The notes under the pieces are model-generated. The model did no database searches. It was not told the origin of the DNA and worked only from the letters and a program-made list of their open reading frames with translations. A program made the position numbers and the translations under genes. From the NCBI GenBank assembly GCA_030445745.1, contig JASUTE010000006.1:1-64000 (forward strand): a stretch of 64,000 nt of DNA, in the 5' to 3' direction. This document shows positions 1 through 7,744 of this stretch, one piece after another. The DNA comes from Candidatus Cloacimonadota bacterium. GTDB lineage: Bacteria; Cloacimonadota; Cloacimonadia; Cloacimonadales; TCS61. Each line of letters opens with the position of its first letter. The stretch's first letter is position 1.

Positions 1-1
1 T

Positions 2-490
2 TCCGATTTTGACTTAGCTAAGATCCAGGCTTTTTGTAAAGAAAACGAGATCGAATTTGATGAAAACGATGGCCCTGGCAAGTTGATCGAAGAAATTTTT
101 TCCGAAAAAGTAGAATCAAAACTTATTCAGCCTACATTCGTTATCGATTTTCCCAAAGAAGTTTCACCTTTGGCCAAGGAAAAACCAGGGAATCCTAAAT
201 TGGTAGAACGATTTGAGGTTTTTATCAATGGGAATGAGTATGGCAATGCTTTTACCGAGTTGAACGATCCTTTGGAACAGCGCCGCAGGTTGGAAGCACA
301 GGCTAAATTGCGCGAGATGGGCGATGTGGAAGCTAATGTGGTGGACGAGGACTTTTTGGAAGCTTTAGAATATGGGATGCCACCAACAGGTGGGCTGGGA
401 ATTGGTATAGATAGACTGATTATGCTATTTACCGAAAATACTAGCATAAAAGAAGTTATATTGTTCCCACAAATGAAACCAGAAAATTAA
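2..490 (+). CDS. lysS: Lysyl-tRNA synthetase (class II), C-terminal part
   Basis: This is the 3' end of a gene whose start lies outside the window; the frame is open from base 2. The enzyme charges tRNA-Lys with lysine in the cytoplasm. The visible part is the end of the class II catalytic core. It contains the [11 protein letters not shown] stretch typical of LysRS, then the motif 3 region [14 protein letters not shown] with its ATP-binding arginine, and the family-typical ending [10 protein letters not shown]. AspRS and AsnRS share the fold, but the ELNDP and LFPQMKP signatures favour LysRS. No terminator is obvious downstream; the next 300 bases hold transposon debris. Confidence 0.93.
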   Translation, partial: SDFDLAKIQAFCKENEIEFDENDGPGKLIEEIFSEKVESKLIQPTFVIDFPKEVSPLAKEKPGNPKLVERFEVFINGNEYGNAFTELNDPLEQRRRLEAQAKLREMGDVEANVVDEDFLEALEYGMPPTGGLGIGIDRLIMLFTENTSIKEVILFPQMKPEN

Positions 491-499
491 CAAAATGGT

Positions 500-785
500 A
501 GTGCCAAGATAACTGTGTCTAATTTTTGTAATTTTCATAATATCTAATAAACCAGATTTTCATAAAGTGAGTAAGATTTTTTCTGATTTGCAGCCATCCA
601 AGTTTTTCAATTTTCTATTCAGTTTTCTAATCATGTTTCCGATACGATTGGTATTTATTTACAAGTAATCAAAATACTTAGCCAGGTATTCGTAATAGCG
701 TTTACCTACTTCACGTAGAGAAGTTTTGATTAATCCAAAGTCCAGCACTGCTCGCTTTTATCAACATTATGTGGCCTTACGGACA
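500..785 (-). pseudogene. Decayed transposase C-terminus
   Basis: The 313-base gap between lysS and the next gene is not empty. Reading the minus strand in one frame gives GLIKTSLREVGKRYYEYL, an in-frame stop, then TNRIGNMIRKLNRKLKN and LDGCKSEKILLTL. After a frameshift it continues as KIWFIRYYENYKN. An N-R-[LI] helix followed by a 'DG..S' turn and a YYENYKN tail resembles the C-terminus of DDE transposases. The stop and the frameshift mean it cannot be expressed whole. It differs from the IS4-type transposase at 47.6 kb. The family is not identified; the call rests on pattern recognition alone. Confidence 0.4.
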
Positions 786-803
786 TAGTTAAGTTTACAC
801 CTC

Positions 804-1472
804 CTATTTTTTGACTTTTTTAGGTGTAAGAGCACCTACAATTTCTTCTATATCGTTGCTATTTTTAAGCAATTCCAAGTTTTTATCATCCATCAGGAAT
901 TTAGAAATATAAGAGATAGAAAAAAGATGCTGTCTGTCATCGTGCAGCAGTAACATAAAAAATAGATTTACAGGTTTGTTGTCAGGTGCTTCAAACTCGA
1001 TAGCATTTTTTGAACGGCCGAAAAGAATTGCAGGTTTTTTTACCTTATTGGGATGATGATGACGTGGATGTAGCAGGGCAACCCCCTTGCCAATAGCGGT
1101 AGAAACTAATTCTTCGCGGGCTACCACAACCTGATATAACCAGCGGTGGTCTTTTACAATTTTAAGTTCTTTTGCTTTTTTAGACATCTCGGCAATTGCT
1201 TCAAACCTATTATCAGCTTCAAAATCTAAGAAAATATATTTTGGTTTGAAATAATCTGAAAAGCGGCATATAGCTTTGTGCATAGCTAGCTGTTCTACTT
1301 CACTATCATTCAGGTTAGCAAGCCATTCTTCCAAGTCTGTTTTGGCAATCTTCTCACTATTTCCTATCTTAACAGTTTTGAAAATTTTGGATTTTACCAT
1401 CTCTTTTACAACAGAATCGGTTACCTTTAGAAAATTTGCAGTTTGTTTTAATGTTAAATATTCTTTTGCCAT
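804..1472 (-). CDS. HTH domain fused to a PTS EIIA (fructose/mannitol type) domain
   Basis: 222 aa. Residues 1-55 (EYLTLKQTANFLKVTDSVV, then EWL) look like an excisionase/MerR-type helix-turn-helix that starts with a short helix and a wing. Residues about 75-215 look like a type-2 PTS EIIA domain, with REELVSTAIGKGVALLHPR. By alignment to the family motif, His135 would be the phospho-accepting histidine. No EIIB/EIIC transport genes are nearby, so a regulatory, PtsN-like role reading phosphotransfer status is more likely than sugar uptake. Start: ATG with GAAGGAG just upstream. A TTGACA box lies 63 nt before the start. The gene stands alone, flanked by transposon debris on both sides. Confidence 0.8.
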   Translation of the reverse strand: MAKEYLTLKQTANFLKVTDSVVKEMVKSKIFKTVKIGNSEKIAKTDLEEWLANLNDSEVEQLAMHKAICRFSDYFKPKYIFLDFEADNRFEAIAEMSKKAKELKIVKDHRWLYQVVVAREELVSTAIGKGVALLHPRHHHPNKVKKPAILFGRSKNAIEFEAPDNKPVNLFFMLLLHDDRQHLFSISYISKFLMDDKNLELLKNSNDIEEIVGALTPKKVKK

Positions 1473-1548
1473 CTACACTCCTTCTATAATGTATATTTTA
1501 GTTACCTAACTAATAATAATTTTATTTTCTGTCAAGCACAACAACTAA

Positions 1549-1868
1549 CACGCATACCCAGAAATTTTTTTAATATAATGATAGGCATGGCTGCATCTTA
1601 AGTTTATACTTAGTAATCCTTGCTAATTTTCTATCCAACCTTACTTAATAATAGCATATCTAACAACTAGAGCGAGTTTATAGTAGAAAAATTTTCCTTG
1701 CAAATTTATAATAATATTTTTTCTATGAACCGCATTGAAATGCTCCTTTGGTTGTTTTTTAATATTAAGGAGCATCTCTTTGCAGCTACTTTTACCGATT
1801 TTCATTAATACTATTTCATTATTTTTCAATAGATTACGTTATCATAAATCTGCTTTTCCCGTGGTAGA
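1549..1868 (-). mobile_element. Internally deleted relic of an IS4-type element
   Basis: The end at 1549 reads CACGCATACCCAGAAA, nearly the 19-bp terminal repeat of the intact element at 47496-48974 (CACGCATACCCCGAAA). On the minus strand, 1737-1778 reproduces the hairpin that precedes the intact transposase start, including AAGGAGCATTTC followed by ATG (at 1735). The reading frame then stops after nine codons, so nearly all of the transposase is gone. An eroded second end may lie near 1853-1868 (CTTTTCCCGTGGTAG), about the expected distance from the hairpin. This accounts for most of the 494-base gap between the EIIA-like gene and the next gene. The rest (1473-1548, 1869-1966) holds promoter sequence only. 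Confidence 0.55.
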
Positions 1869-1966
1869 TATAAATTATTTGTATCCACAGGGTTTTATAT
1901 TGACAAATCGATAGAGATAAAGTAATTATTGTTTATAAAAATAGCAGTGACTAAGAGGGGGGGATT

Positions 1967-2908
1967 GTGCTAAAATATTTTATCATTATTTGCGTTTTAT
2001 TAGCAATCCTTATTTCCTGTTTAGGGCAGAAATCTAAAGTTGCTATTTTATATAGTTATTATTCAGACTACAAATGGACAATTAATGAAAATAATGGTCT
2101 TATGGAAAATTTAGATTCTCAAAAATACGAAATAAGAAATTACTATCTGGACTCCAAAAAACAAACTCAAAAACAGTGGCTGCACGAGCAATGTCCTGCA
2201 ATTTTGGCTAAGATCATAGATTTTGAACCGAAACTACTAATAGTATTCGATGATAATGCATTACGTTGCTTAGAGAAGTTCGCTATAATGCCTGATTTTC
2301 CCATTTTATTTGGGGGGATAAATAAAAATCCAAATAGTTACCAAATTAAGGCTAAAATGGCAGGAGTAGTGGGTACGATCCATTTGGAAGAAAGTCTGGA
2401 ATTATTGACAAAGCTGGGTCTTCCAAACACTAATAAAGTACTTATAACTGATGAAAGTGAAACTTCCAAATTTTTTTTGGAACAGATACCATTAGAAGCT
2501 TTTGAAGAAGTAGTTGTAGAGAACAATTTTGCAATCTGGCAGCAAAAGGTTTTGCAATGGCAAAGAAGCGATATAGATGCGTTGTGCGTGCTACTTTATC
2601 ATGCTTTGCGAGATAGCCAGGGTAATTATTTGCCGCCTCAGCAGCTGGTGAATTGGATACAGGAAAATAACCGCATTCCAGAAATAGGTTTTTTCGATTT
2701 TAGTATTGAAGATGGACTGCTTTGCGGAGTTACTACCAGCGGTTATGAACAGTCAAAACTGGTTGGCAAGATGGCTGTAACCTATTTGGAAGACGGCACT
2801 TTTCCCACAAAGAAGATTCATCATTATCCTTATGGCAAACCACGTATAAATATCGGAAGAGCACGTGAGCTGGGAATAGATGTTAGAAAATTACAAAATT
2901 GGAGGTGA
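1967..2908 (+). CDS. Periplasmic binding lipoprotein, ABC_sub_bind-like
   Basis: 313 aa with a GTG start after a very strong AGAGGGGGGG ribosome site. It has a lipoprotein signal peptide with lipobox LISC and Cys18 as the lipidated residue. The mature part begins KVAILYSYYSDYKW and has the two-lobed periplasmic-binding pattern of the ABC_sub_bind family (PF04392): a hinge around FGGINKNP and a second lobe at TNKVLITDES. No permease or ATPase gene is present anywhere in the window. It heads a run that leads into histidine kinase genes, so it may be a ligand sensor rather than a transporter part. The ligand is unknown. A TTGACA box at 1900 is a possible -35. Confidence 0.72.
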   Translation: MLKYFIIICVLLAILISCLGQKSKVAILYSYYSDYKWTINENNGLMENLDSQKYEIRNYYLDSKKQTQKQWLHEQCPAILAKIIDFEPKLLIVFDDNALRCLEKFAIMPDFPILFGGINKNPNSYQIKAKMAGVVGTIHLEESLELLTKLGLPNTNKVLITDESETSKFFLEQIPLEAFEEVVVENNFAIWQQKVLQWQRSDIDALCVLLYHALRDSQGNYLPPQQLVNWIQENNRIPEIGFFDFSIEDGLLCGVTTSGYEQSKLVGKMAVTYLEDGTFPTKKIHHYPYGKPRINIGRARELGIDVRKLQNWR

Positions 2909-2909
2909 A

Positions 2910-3563
2910 ATGATAACTTTTGCTGAAGAGCTGTTGTTGCTGGCGCTAGATGATGAGAAAGGTAAATTTTATTCTATGCCTTTTATGACCTTAGAGTATG
3001 CTTTAGTAGGTGCTATTCTAATGGAATTGGCCTTAAAAAATCGCCTAGAAACCGACCAGGAACATCTAATAATAGTAAATGATGCTCCCACAGGTGATGC
3101 TTTATTCGATAAAGTATTGCAGATAATTTCCCAAGAACCGAAAACGCTTAATGCGAAGTTCTGGATTAGAGAAATTAGTAAGGCGATTCCTAATTTAAAG
3201 GATATTTTATTGGAAAGACTGATAGCGAAAGGAATTATAAAAAAATCGGAACACACAATATTATGGGTATTCTCGGAACGATGCTATCCTACCTTAGATG
3301 ATAAAGAGGTGAAGGAAGTACGCACCAGAATTCGAGAAATAGTGCTCAGTGATAATATTCCAAATCCCAGAGATATTGCTCTTATTACACTTTTAGATAC
3401 CTGTAATCTCATCGATAAGATTTTCAGTAAAGAAGAGCTGGAGAGGGCAGAAAAACGAATTGAGCAGATAGCTAAGATGGATTTGATTGGACAAGCTTTA
3501 TCGCAAGCGGTAAGCGATGTGTATAAAATGGTTAATTTAGCGGTAGCTGCGGAACCGGATTAG
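2910..3563 (+). CDS. GPP34 (GOLPH3-like) domain protein, copy 1
   Basis: 217 aa. I chose ATG 2910 because GGAGGTGA sits just before it and it directly follows the previous stop; a longer frame from 2880 lacks such a site. It matches the GPP34 family (PF05719): EELLLLALDDEKGKF at the start, LEYALVGAILMELALKNR as the first long helix, and an ILWVFSERCYP segment in the middle. Eukaryotic GOLPH3 binds PI4P on Golgi membranes; the bacterial relatives have no settled role. A cytoplasmic, possibly membrane-associated protein is inferred. A paralogue follows 15 bases downstream. Confidence 0.85.
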   Translation: MITFAEELLLLALDDEKGKFYSMPFMTLEYALVGAILMELALKNRLETDQEHLIIVNDAPTGDALFDKVLQIISQEPKTLNAKFWIREISKAIPNLKDILLERLIAKGIIKKSEHTILWVFSERCYPTLDDKEVKEVRTRIREIVLSDNIPNPRDIALITLLDTCNLIDKIFSKEELERAEKRIEQIAKMDLIGQALSQAVSDVYKMVNLAVAAEPD

Positions 3564-3577
3564 AAAGGAGAAAATAA

Positions 3578-4246
3578 ATGAAAAATAAGCTTACTTTACC
3601 AGAAGAACTACTTTTGATTGCTCTAGATGATGACGAAGGTACTTTTGTACAAATGCCAATGATGGCCTTAGATTATGCCTTGGCAGGTGCTTTGATAATG
3701 GAACTAGCTTTGCAGGAAAGAATTGGCATTAGAGCTGGGAAATTGCATCTGCGCAATGACTCTGACTTGAACGACGAAATCTATAACAAATTACTACAGA
3801 TGATTGCTTCAGAATCGGAAAACAAACCGGTGAAATTTTGGATCGAAAAGATTAATTTTGAATTTGAAGATCTAAAACAAACAATTTTACAGAAATTGAT
3901 CGATAAGAAGATCTTGATGGAAAAAGAGGAAAAGATACTATGGGTTTTTCATCGTCGCCGCTATCCTATGATACATGGAGAAGAGGAAAAAGAGGTGAAA
4001 ACCAGATTACGTGAAGTTGTAAGGCAAAACAAGGAGCCTTCTACCAGAGATATTATTTTATTATCATTAATTCAAGCTTGTGGATTGATAGACGAAGTTT
4101 TTTCCAAAGAAGAGCAACAAAAATTCAGCGAAAGGATAGACTCCATAGCTAAACTAACTACAATTGGTCAGGAAGTACACAATGAAGTGCAAGATTTTTT
4201 GGAATGGTATTTGATGACTCAAATGGAGGAAGATTATTATCATTAA
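3578..4246 (+). CDS. GPP34 (GOLPH3-like) domain protein, copy 2
   Basis: 222 aa, with AAAGGAG before the ATG. It is a tandem paralogue of the upstream gene and shares its layout: PEELLLIALDDDEGTF, LDYALAGALIMELALQER, KFWIEKI, ILWVFHRRRYPM and a conserved C-terminal helix. The central basic stretch (VFHRRRYP) is more positive than in copy 1 (VFSERCYP), so surface charge or membrane affinity may differ. A third, decayed copy appears to follow. Bacterial GPP34 function is not established. Location inside a sensory operon is the only functional clue. Confidence 0.85.
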   Translation: MKNKLTLPEELLLIALDDDEGTFVQMPMMALDYALAGALIMELALQERIGIRAGKLHLRNDSDLNDEIYNKLLQMIASESENKPVKFWIEKINFEFEDLKQTILQKLIDKKILMEKEEKILWVFHRRRYPMIHGEEEKEVKTRLREVVRQNKEPSTRDIILLSLIQACGLIDEVFSKEEQQKFSERIDSIAKLTTIGQEVHNEVQDFLEWYLMTQMEEDYYH

Positions 4247-4251
4247 AGAAT

Positions 4252-4500
4252 GAGGTAATAGATGCCGAGAGTATGGATTTTGGTGTTATTTTTGGAACTA
4301 TTATTGTAGAAAACATTCTTTGAGAACTAATAGGGTACATCAAAGCTGGATTTTGAACAAGCTTGAGGAAGCAGATAGATATTCTGAAAATCAAAAGCGA
4401 AGAGGTAAAAAGTGCCTGTACCAAAAAAACGTGTTTATGGAAAAGATAAATTTAAACGGTGATAATTATTATATGGCTTGGGGCTATTAGCCAGAGGACG
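4252..4500 (+). pseudogene. Probable remnant of a third GPP34 gene
   Basis: This 277-base gap reads as coding-like but broken. From 4261 one frame gives MDFGVIFGTIIVENIL, a stop, then ELIGYIKAGF. This lines up with LDYALAGALIMELALQERI and the following residues of the copy just upstream, with a one-codon insertion. After a frameshift, LNKLEEADRYSENQ lines up with YNKLLQMIASESEN. Stop codons at 4321 and 4354 and the frameshift prevent translation of a full product. The match is by eye and the segment is short, so this is tentative. Confidence 0.42.
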
Positions 4501-4523
4501 ATTAAGAAAATTAGGAGGCAACA

Positions 4524-5300
4524 ATGAAAAAATATCTTTTCCCAATTATAATTTTGATAATTATATTAGCAATTTTACTAGTACTCTTTTCCAAGCAGGA
4601 TAAGCTTCCCAACATACCACTTAGCCAGAAGATAAGAGAGGCAATTGTGGCCCAACTAGCACAAGTAAGTGAAACTACCAACAGTATGCGTATGGATTTT
4701 GTACATAGAGGCTTGAATACTGAGAAAACAGATGAAGCTTTGCAAGAACTTTACGATAAATTAGAGAACAAAATTGCCTGTTTAACTCTGGATAGTAATG
4801 GTGAGATATTAAGGATTTATCCTGAAAAGGCAGTAGATACTGGACAAAAAATAAAAAGCTTAGATTTAAAAAAAATGATGCAAAAACAAGATCCATTCTT
4901 TAGTGATGCAGTTTTAATAGAAACTCAGCAAACAGCTGCTCTTCTGGGTTACCCTATTTGGGACGATGACAACAATTTCAGTGGAGCGATTGCTGCGATT
5001 GTTCCAATAAATTCTATTTTTAACAAATTTGAACAAGAGCTGCAAAAGTTGGGTAAATTTTGGATTGTAGAAAATGATGGGTTTATATTGTATGCTCCTA
5101 AGAAAGAAAATATTGGAGAAAATATCTATGAAGCTGAACTTACTATAAAAACAGAAGAATTATTAAAAATTGAACCAGCTATATTAGATGTAGAGAGTGG
5201 TGAGGCTGAGATAGAAGATAACGGTGAGCAAAAAGAACTCTTTTGGACTACCTTGAATTTTAAAGGGCAGATCTGGAAATTTCTAGAACTGCGAGAATAG
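4524..5300 (+). CDS. Membrane-anchored Cache-type sensor domain protein
   Basis: 258 aa, start after AGGAGGC. A single transmembrane helix at residues 4-24 is followed by an extracytoplasmic domain to the end. The pattern LTLDSNGEILRIYP..., then SDAVLIETQQTAALLGYPIWDD, then FWIVENDGFILYAP resembles a dCache ligand-binding domain. Unlike chemoreceptors or kinases, it has no HAMP, kinase or methyl-accepting output part, so it must act through a partner. It sits between GPP34 genes and two binding lipoproteins, one base from the next gene. Its ligand cannot be told from sequence. Confidence 0.65.
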   Translation: MKKYLFPIIILIIILAILLVLFSKQDKLPNIPLSQKIREAIVAQLAQVSETTNSMRMDFVHRGLNTEKTDEALQELYDKLENKIACLTLDSNGEILRIYPEKAVDTGQKIKSLDLKKMMQKQDPFFSDAVLIETQQTAALLGYPIWDDDNNFSGAIAAIVPINSIFNKFEQELQKLGKFWIVENDGFILYAPKKENIGENIYEAELTIKTEELLKIEPAILDVESGEAEIEDNGEQKELFWTTLNFKGQIWKFLELRE

Positions 5301-5301
5301 A

Positions 5302-6486
5302 ATGCGCTCGAAAATCCTGCTGTCACTGATTGTAATCATTACACTTTTATCCTGCCAAAAACAAGTTAAAAGGATAGGGGTAAGTATAGCACTTTCGGGT
5401 GATCTGGATTTTTACGGTAAACCAGCAGCTGAAGCTATACGATTGGCACAGAAAGATATTAATACATATTTGAACGAGGTAAGCGCTTGGCAGGTTGAAT
5501 TCAGATTGGAAGATAATCAGACTAAAGGCGAGCAAGCTTTACAAATCTTGAAAAGACAGTATGCTGCCGGAATAGATAAGTTCATAATTGGCTCTAGCGA
5601 AGCACTGGCAGCTTGTGCCAACTTTGCTGCCGAGAACAACATTTCGCTAATTAGTTTTATGAGTACTGATCCAAGCTTGGCCCAAAAAGACAACATTTTT
5701 CGCTTATGCCCGAACGACAACAGCGAAGCAAAAGCTATTGTGAAATATATGCAAAAATCTGGTTTACAAACCTTTGTCGCTATAAGAAGAGCTGATAGCT
5801 GGGGACGGAATCTTTCCACAGCCTGTCATTATTATTTCCAAGAGGAAGCAAACTATGTGAAGCAAGATGTGGAGTATGGCAATAAAGCAGAGATAAACAG
5901 CAGTTTAAAAGTTTTAAATAGTATAATAAAGAACAAAATTATAGAATATGGACAACAGAATGTCTGCGTTTTGGTTTTAGGTTTCGATGAAGTTGTCACA
6001 ATTTTAAAGCACGCAGCCAATTACCCATATTTAAGAAGGGTACAGTGGCTAGGTTGCAGTGCAACTGCCCATAATTATGGAATATTAAAAACTCCGCAAG
6101 CAGCCGATTTTGCTGTAGAAGTAAACTTAACCAGCCCTCTTTTTGCCCTTAGCAACACAGAGGAAAAATCTAAAATTATTGAGAATATTAAAAAAAGCTA
6201 TCAGCAACACATTCCAGATTATGCAATAATTGCTTATGATGCCGCCTGGATAACTGCTATGGCAGATATTATTTTCAAAGAAGATTTTGAACAAAAATTT
6301 CCTGAATATGCCAGTGATTACTTTGGCATAACCGGAAATATGGAGTTAGATGAATCTGGAGACAGAAAAAGTGCCAAATATATCTATTGGCAAGTAACAA
6401 AGAATGATAATAAATATAGTTTTTATAGCTGCTGTAAATATGATGTCGCTACAGATGAATTTACCAATAGTAGTGGTGGGCAGTAA
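5302..6486 (+). CDS. Periplasmic binding lipoprotein (branched-chain amino acid type), copy 1
   Basis: 394 aa. The lipoprotein signal peptide ends in LLSC (Cys18). The mature chain has the type I periplasmic-binding fold of the LivJ/Peripla_BP_6 family: IGVSIALSGDLDFYGKPAAEAIRLA at the N-terminus, FIIGSSEALAACANFAAENNISLISFMST at the hinge, and a late YDAAWITAMAD segment. It usually binds amino acids or amides for an ABC importer, but no importer genes are here. It starts one base after the Cache gene stop and overlaps the next gene by one base (TAATG), so the three are cotranslated. A sensory role with the kinases downstream is inferred. Confidence 0.8.
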   Translation: MRSKILLSLIVIITLLSCQKQVKRIGVSIALSGDLDFYGKPAAEAIRLAQKDINTYLNEVSAWQVEFRLEDNQTKGEQALQILKRQYAAGIDKFIIGSSEALAACANFAAENNISLISFMSTDPSLAQKDNIFRLCPNDNSEAKAIVKYMQKSGLQTFVAIRRADSWGRNLSTACHYYFQEEANYVKQDVEYGNKAEINSSLKVLNSIIKNKIIEYGQQNVCVLVLGFDEVVTILKHAANYPYLRRVQWLGCSATAHNYGILKTPQAADFAVEVNLTSPLFALSNTEEKSKIIENIKKSYQQHIPDYAIIAYDAAWITAMADIIFKEDFEQKFPEYASDYFGITGNMELDESGDRKSAKYIYWQVTKNDNKYSFYSCCKYDVATDEFTNSSGGQ

Positions 6487-7640
6487 TGAAAAAACATTTG
6501 CTTTTTTTAGTTGGTATCTGTTTGCTATTGCTTTCTTGTTCAAGCAAAAATCTGCTGCAAGTAGGGGTGTTAATAGATGAAACCGGAGTATGTAAAAGTA
6601 CAGGATTGGCTACCAAGGCTGCTTTAGAACTAAAACAAGAGCAGCTACAACAATTGTTCAATAATAATTCCTATAAACAGATTGAGCTGCAGTTTGCTGA
6701 TACAAAAAGTGATCCAAACTTAGCTTTAAAACATGTGAAAGAATTTTATAAAAAGGGAATAGATATTATAATAGGACCTGGTACCAGCCAGGAATTGGCT
6801 GCGATAGCAAATTTTGTTAATACAAATGATATTCTAATTCTAAGCTATGCTAGTACAGCACATAGTTTAGCGATCTCACGAGATAACATCTTCCGATATG
6901 TAACTACCGATATTTCCCAGAGTAAAGTAGTCGCAAAATTCCTTAGGAAAAATGGTAGAGAATATTTATGGCAACTCTATCGCAATGATTTAGGAAATAT
7001 TTCTGTAGCTAACTTGGTGAATGGGCAGTTTAGACGAAGTGGGGGTAAAAAAGTTCGTAGGTTTATCTACCAACCTGGACAAAGTGATTTTTATGAGATA
7101 TTAGCACAAATAAGCAGCGAAATAGAGGGAAAAGAGAAAGAGAAATGTGCTGTTTATGTGGCCGGATTCAGTGAAGTAATAAAGATTTTGGCACAAGCTT
7201 CGGAATTTACCAATCTTTACGATAATGTTTTGTGGGTTGGAAGTGATGGCACGGCTAAATTAAAGGGGGTTATAGAAAACCATGCTTCACTTCGGTTTGC
7301 CATGTATTCCAAGTTCACAGTTCCTTTAAATAAACAGCAAGACAGTTTTGAATATAAAAAATTTGCTATGAAATTAGAGAATAAAATTGGATTTTCACCC
7401 AATATTTATACCATTACTGCCTCAGATATTTTGCAGATATTAGCTTACTGTGGCAATATTAGCGATTTTTCCAAAAATAAAAAGAAAGCGATATATGAGT
7501 ATTCAGCCAAAAATTATGGTTTAACTGGAAATACTAAATTAAATAAAAATGGTGATAGAAAAGAATGGGGATACGAACTGTGGCGGGTACAGGGAACGAT
7601 TGCAGGCCACAAATGGAAATCTATCGGTATTGTAAATTAG
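6486..7640 (+). CDS. Periplasmic binding lipoprotein (branched-chain amino acid type), copy 2
   Basis: 384 aa. This is a tandem paralogue of the previous gene with the same architecture: lipobox LLSC with Cys18, VGVLIDETGVCKSTGLATKAAL at the start, DIIIGPGTSQELAAIANFVNTND at the hinge, and a shared ending of the type YGLTGNTKLNKNGDRK. The same ending motif occurs in copy 1 (FGITGNMELDESGDRK), which supports duplication. Ligand-contacting residues differ between the copies, so they may detect different compounds. It is the last gene before a 104-base gap leading to the first kinase. Confidence 0.8.
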   Translation: MKKHLLFLVGICLLLLSCSSKNLLQVGVLIDETGVCKSTGLATKAALELKQEQLQQLFNNNSYKQIELQFADTKSDPNLALKHVKEFYKKGIDIIIGPGTSQELAAIANFVNTNDILILSYASTAHSLAISRDNIFRYVTTDISQSKVVAKFLRKNGREYLWQLYRNDLGNISVANLVNGQFRRSGGKKVRRFIYQPGQSDFYEILAQISSEIEGKEKEKCAVYVAGFSEVIKILAQASEFTNLYDNVLWVGSDGTAKLKGVIENHASLRFAMYSKFTVPLNKQQDSFEYKKFAMKLENKIGFSPNIYTITASDILQILAYCGNISDFSKNKKKAIYEYSAKNYGLTGNTKLNKNGDRKEWGYELWRVQGTIAGHKWKSIGIVN

Positions 7641-7744
7641 TTTCTCATTTATAGTTAAACCGATTTTTTTAGAAATAATAATTGACATTTTACAAGCAAA
7701 AATATTCTTATTTATAGATAGAATTTTTTATGAGGGGAATTGAT

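Noticed and set aside
7730-7744. ATG 7730 as start of the first kinase
   Set aside because: GAGGGGA lies downstream of this ATG and correctly spaced before GTG 7745, so the later start fits better.
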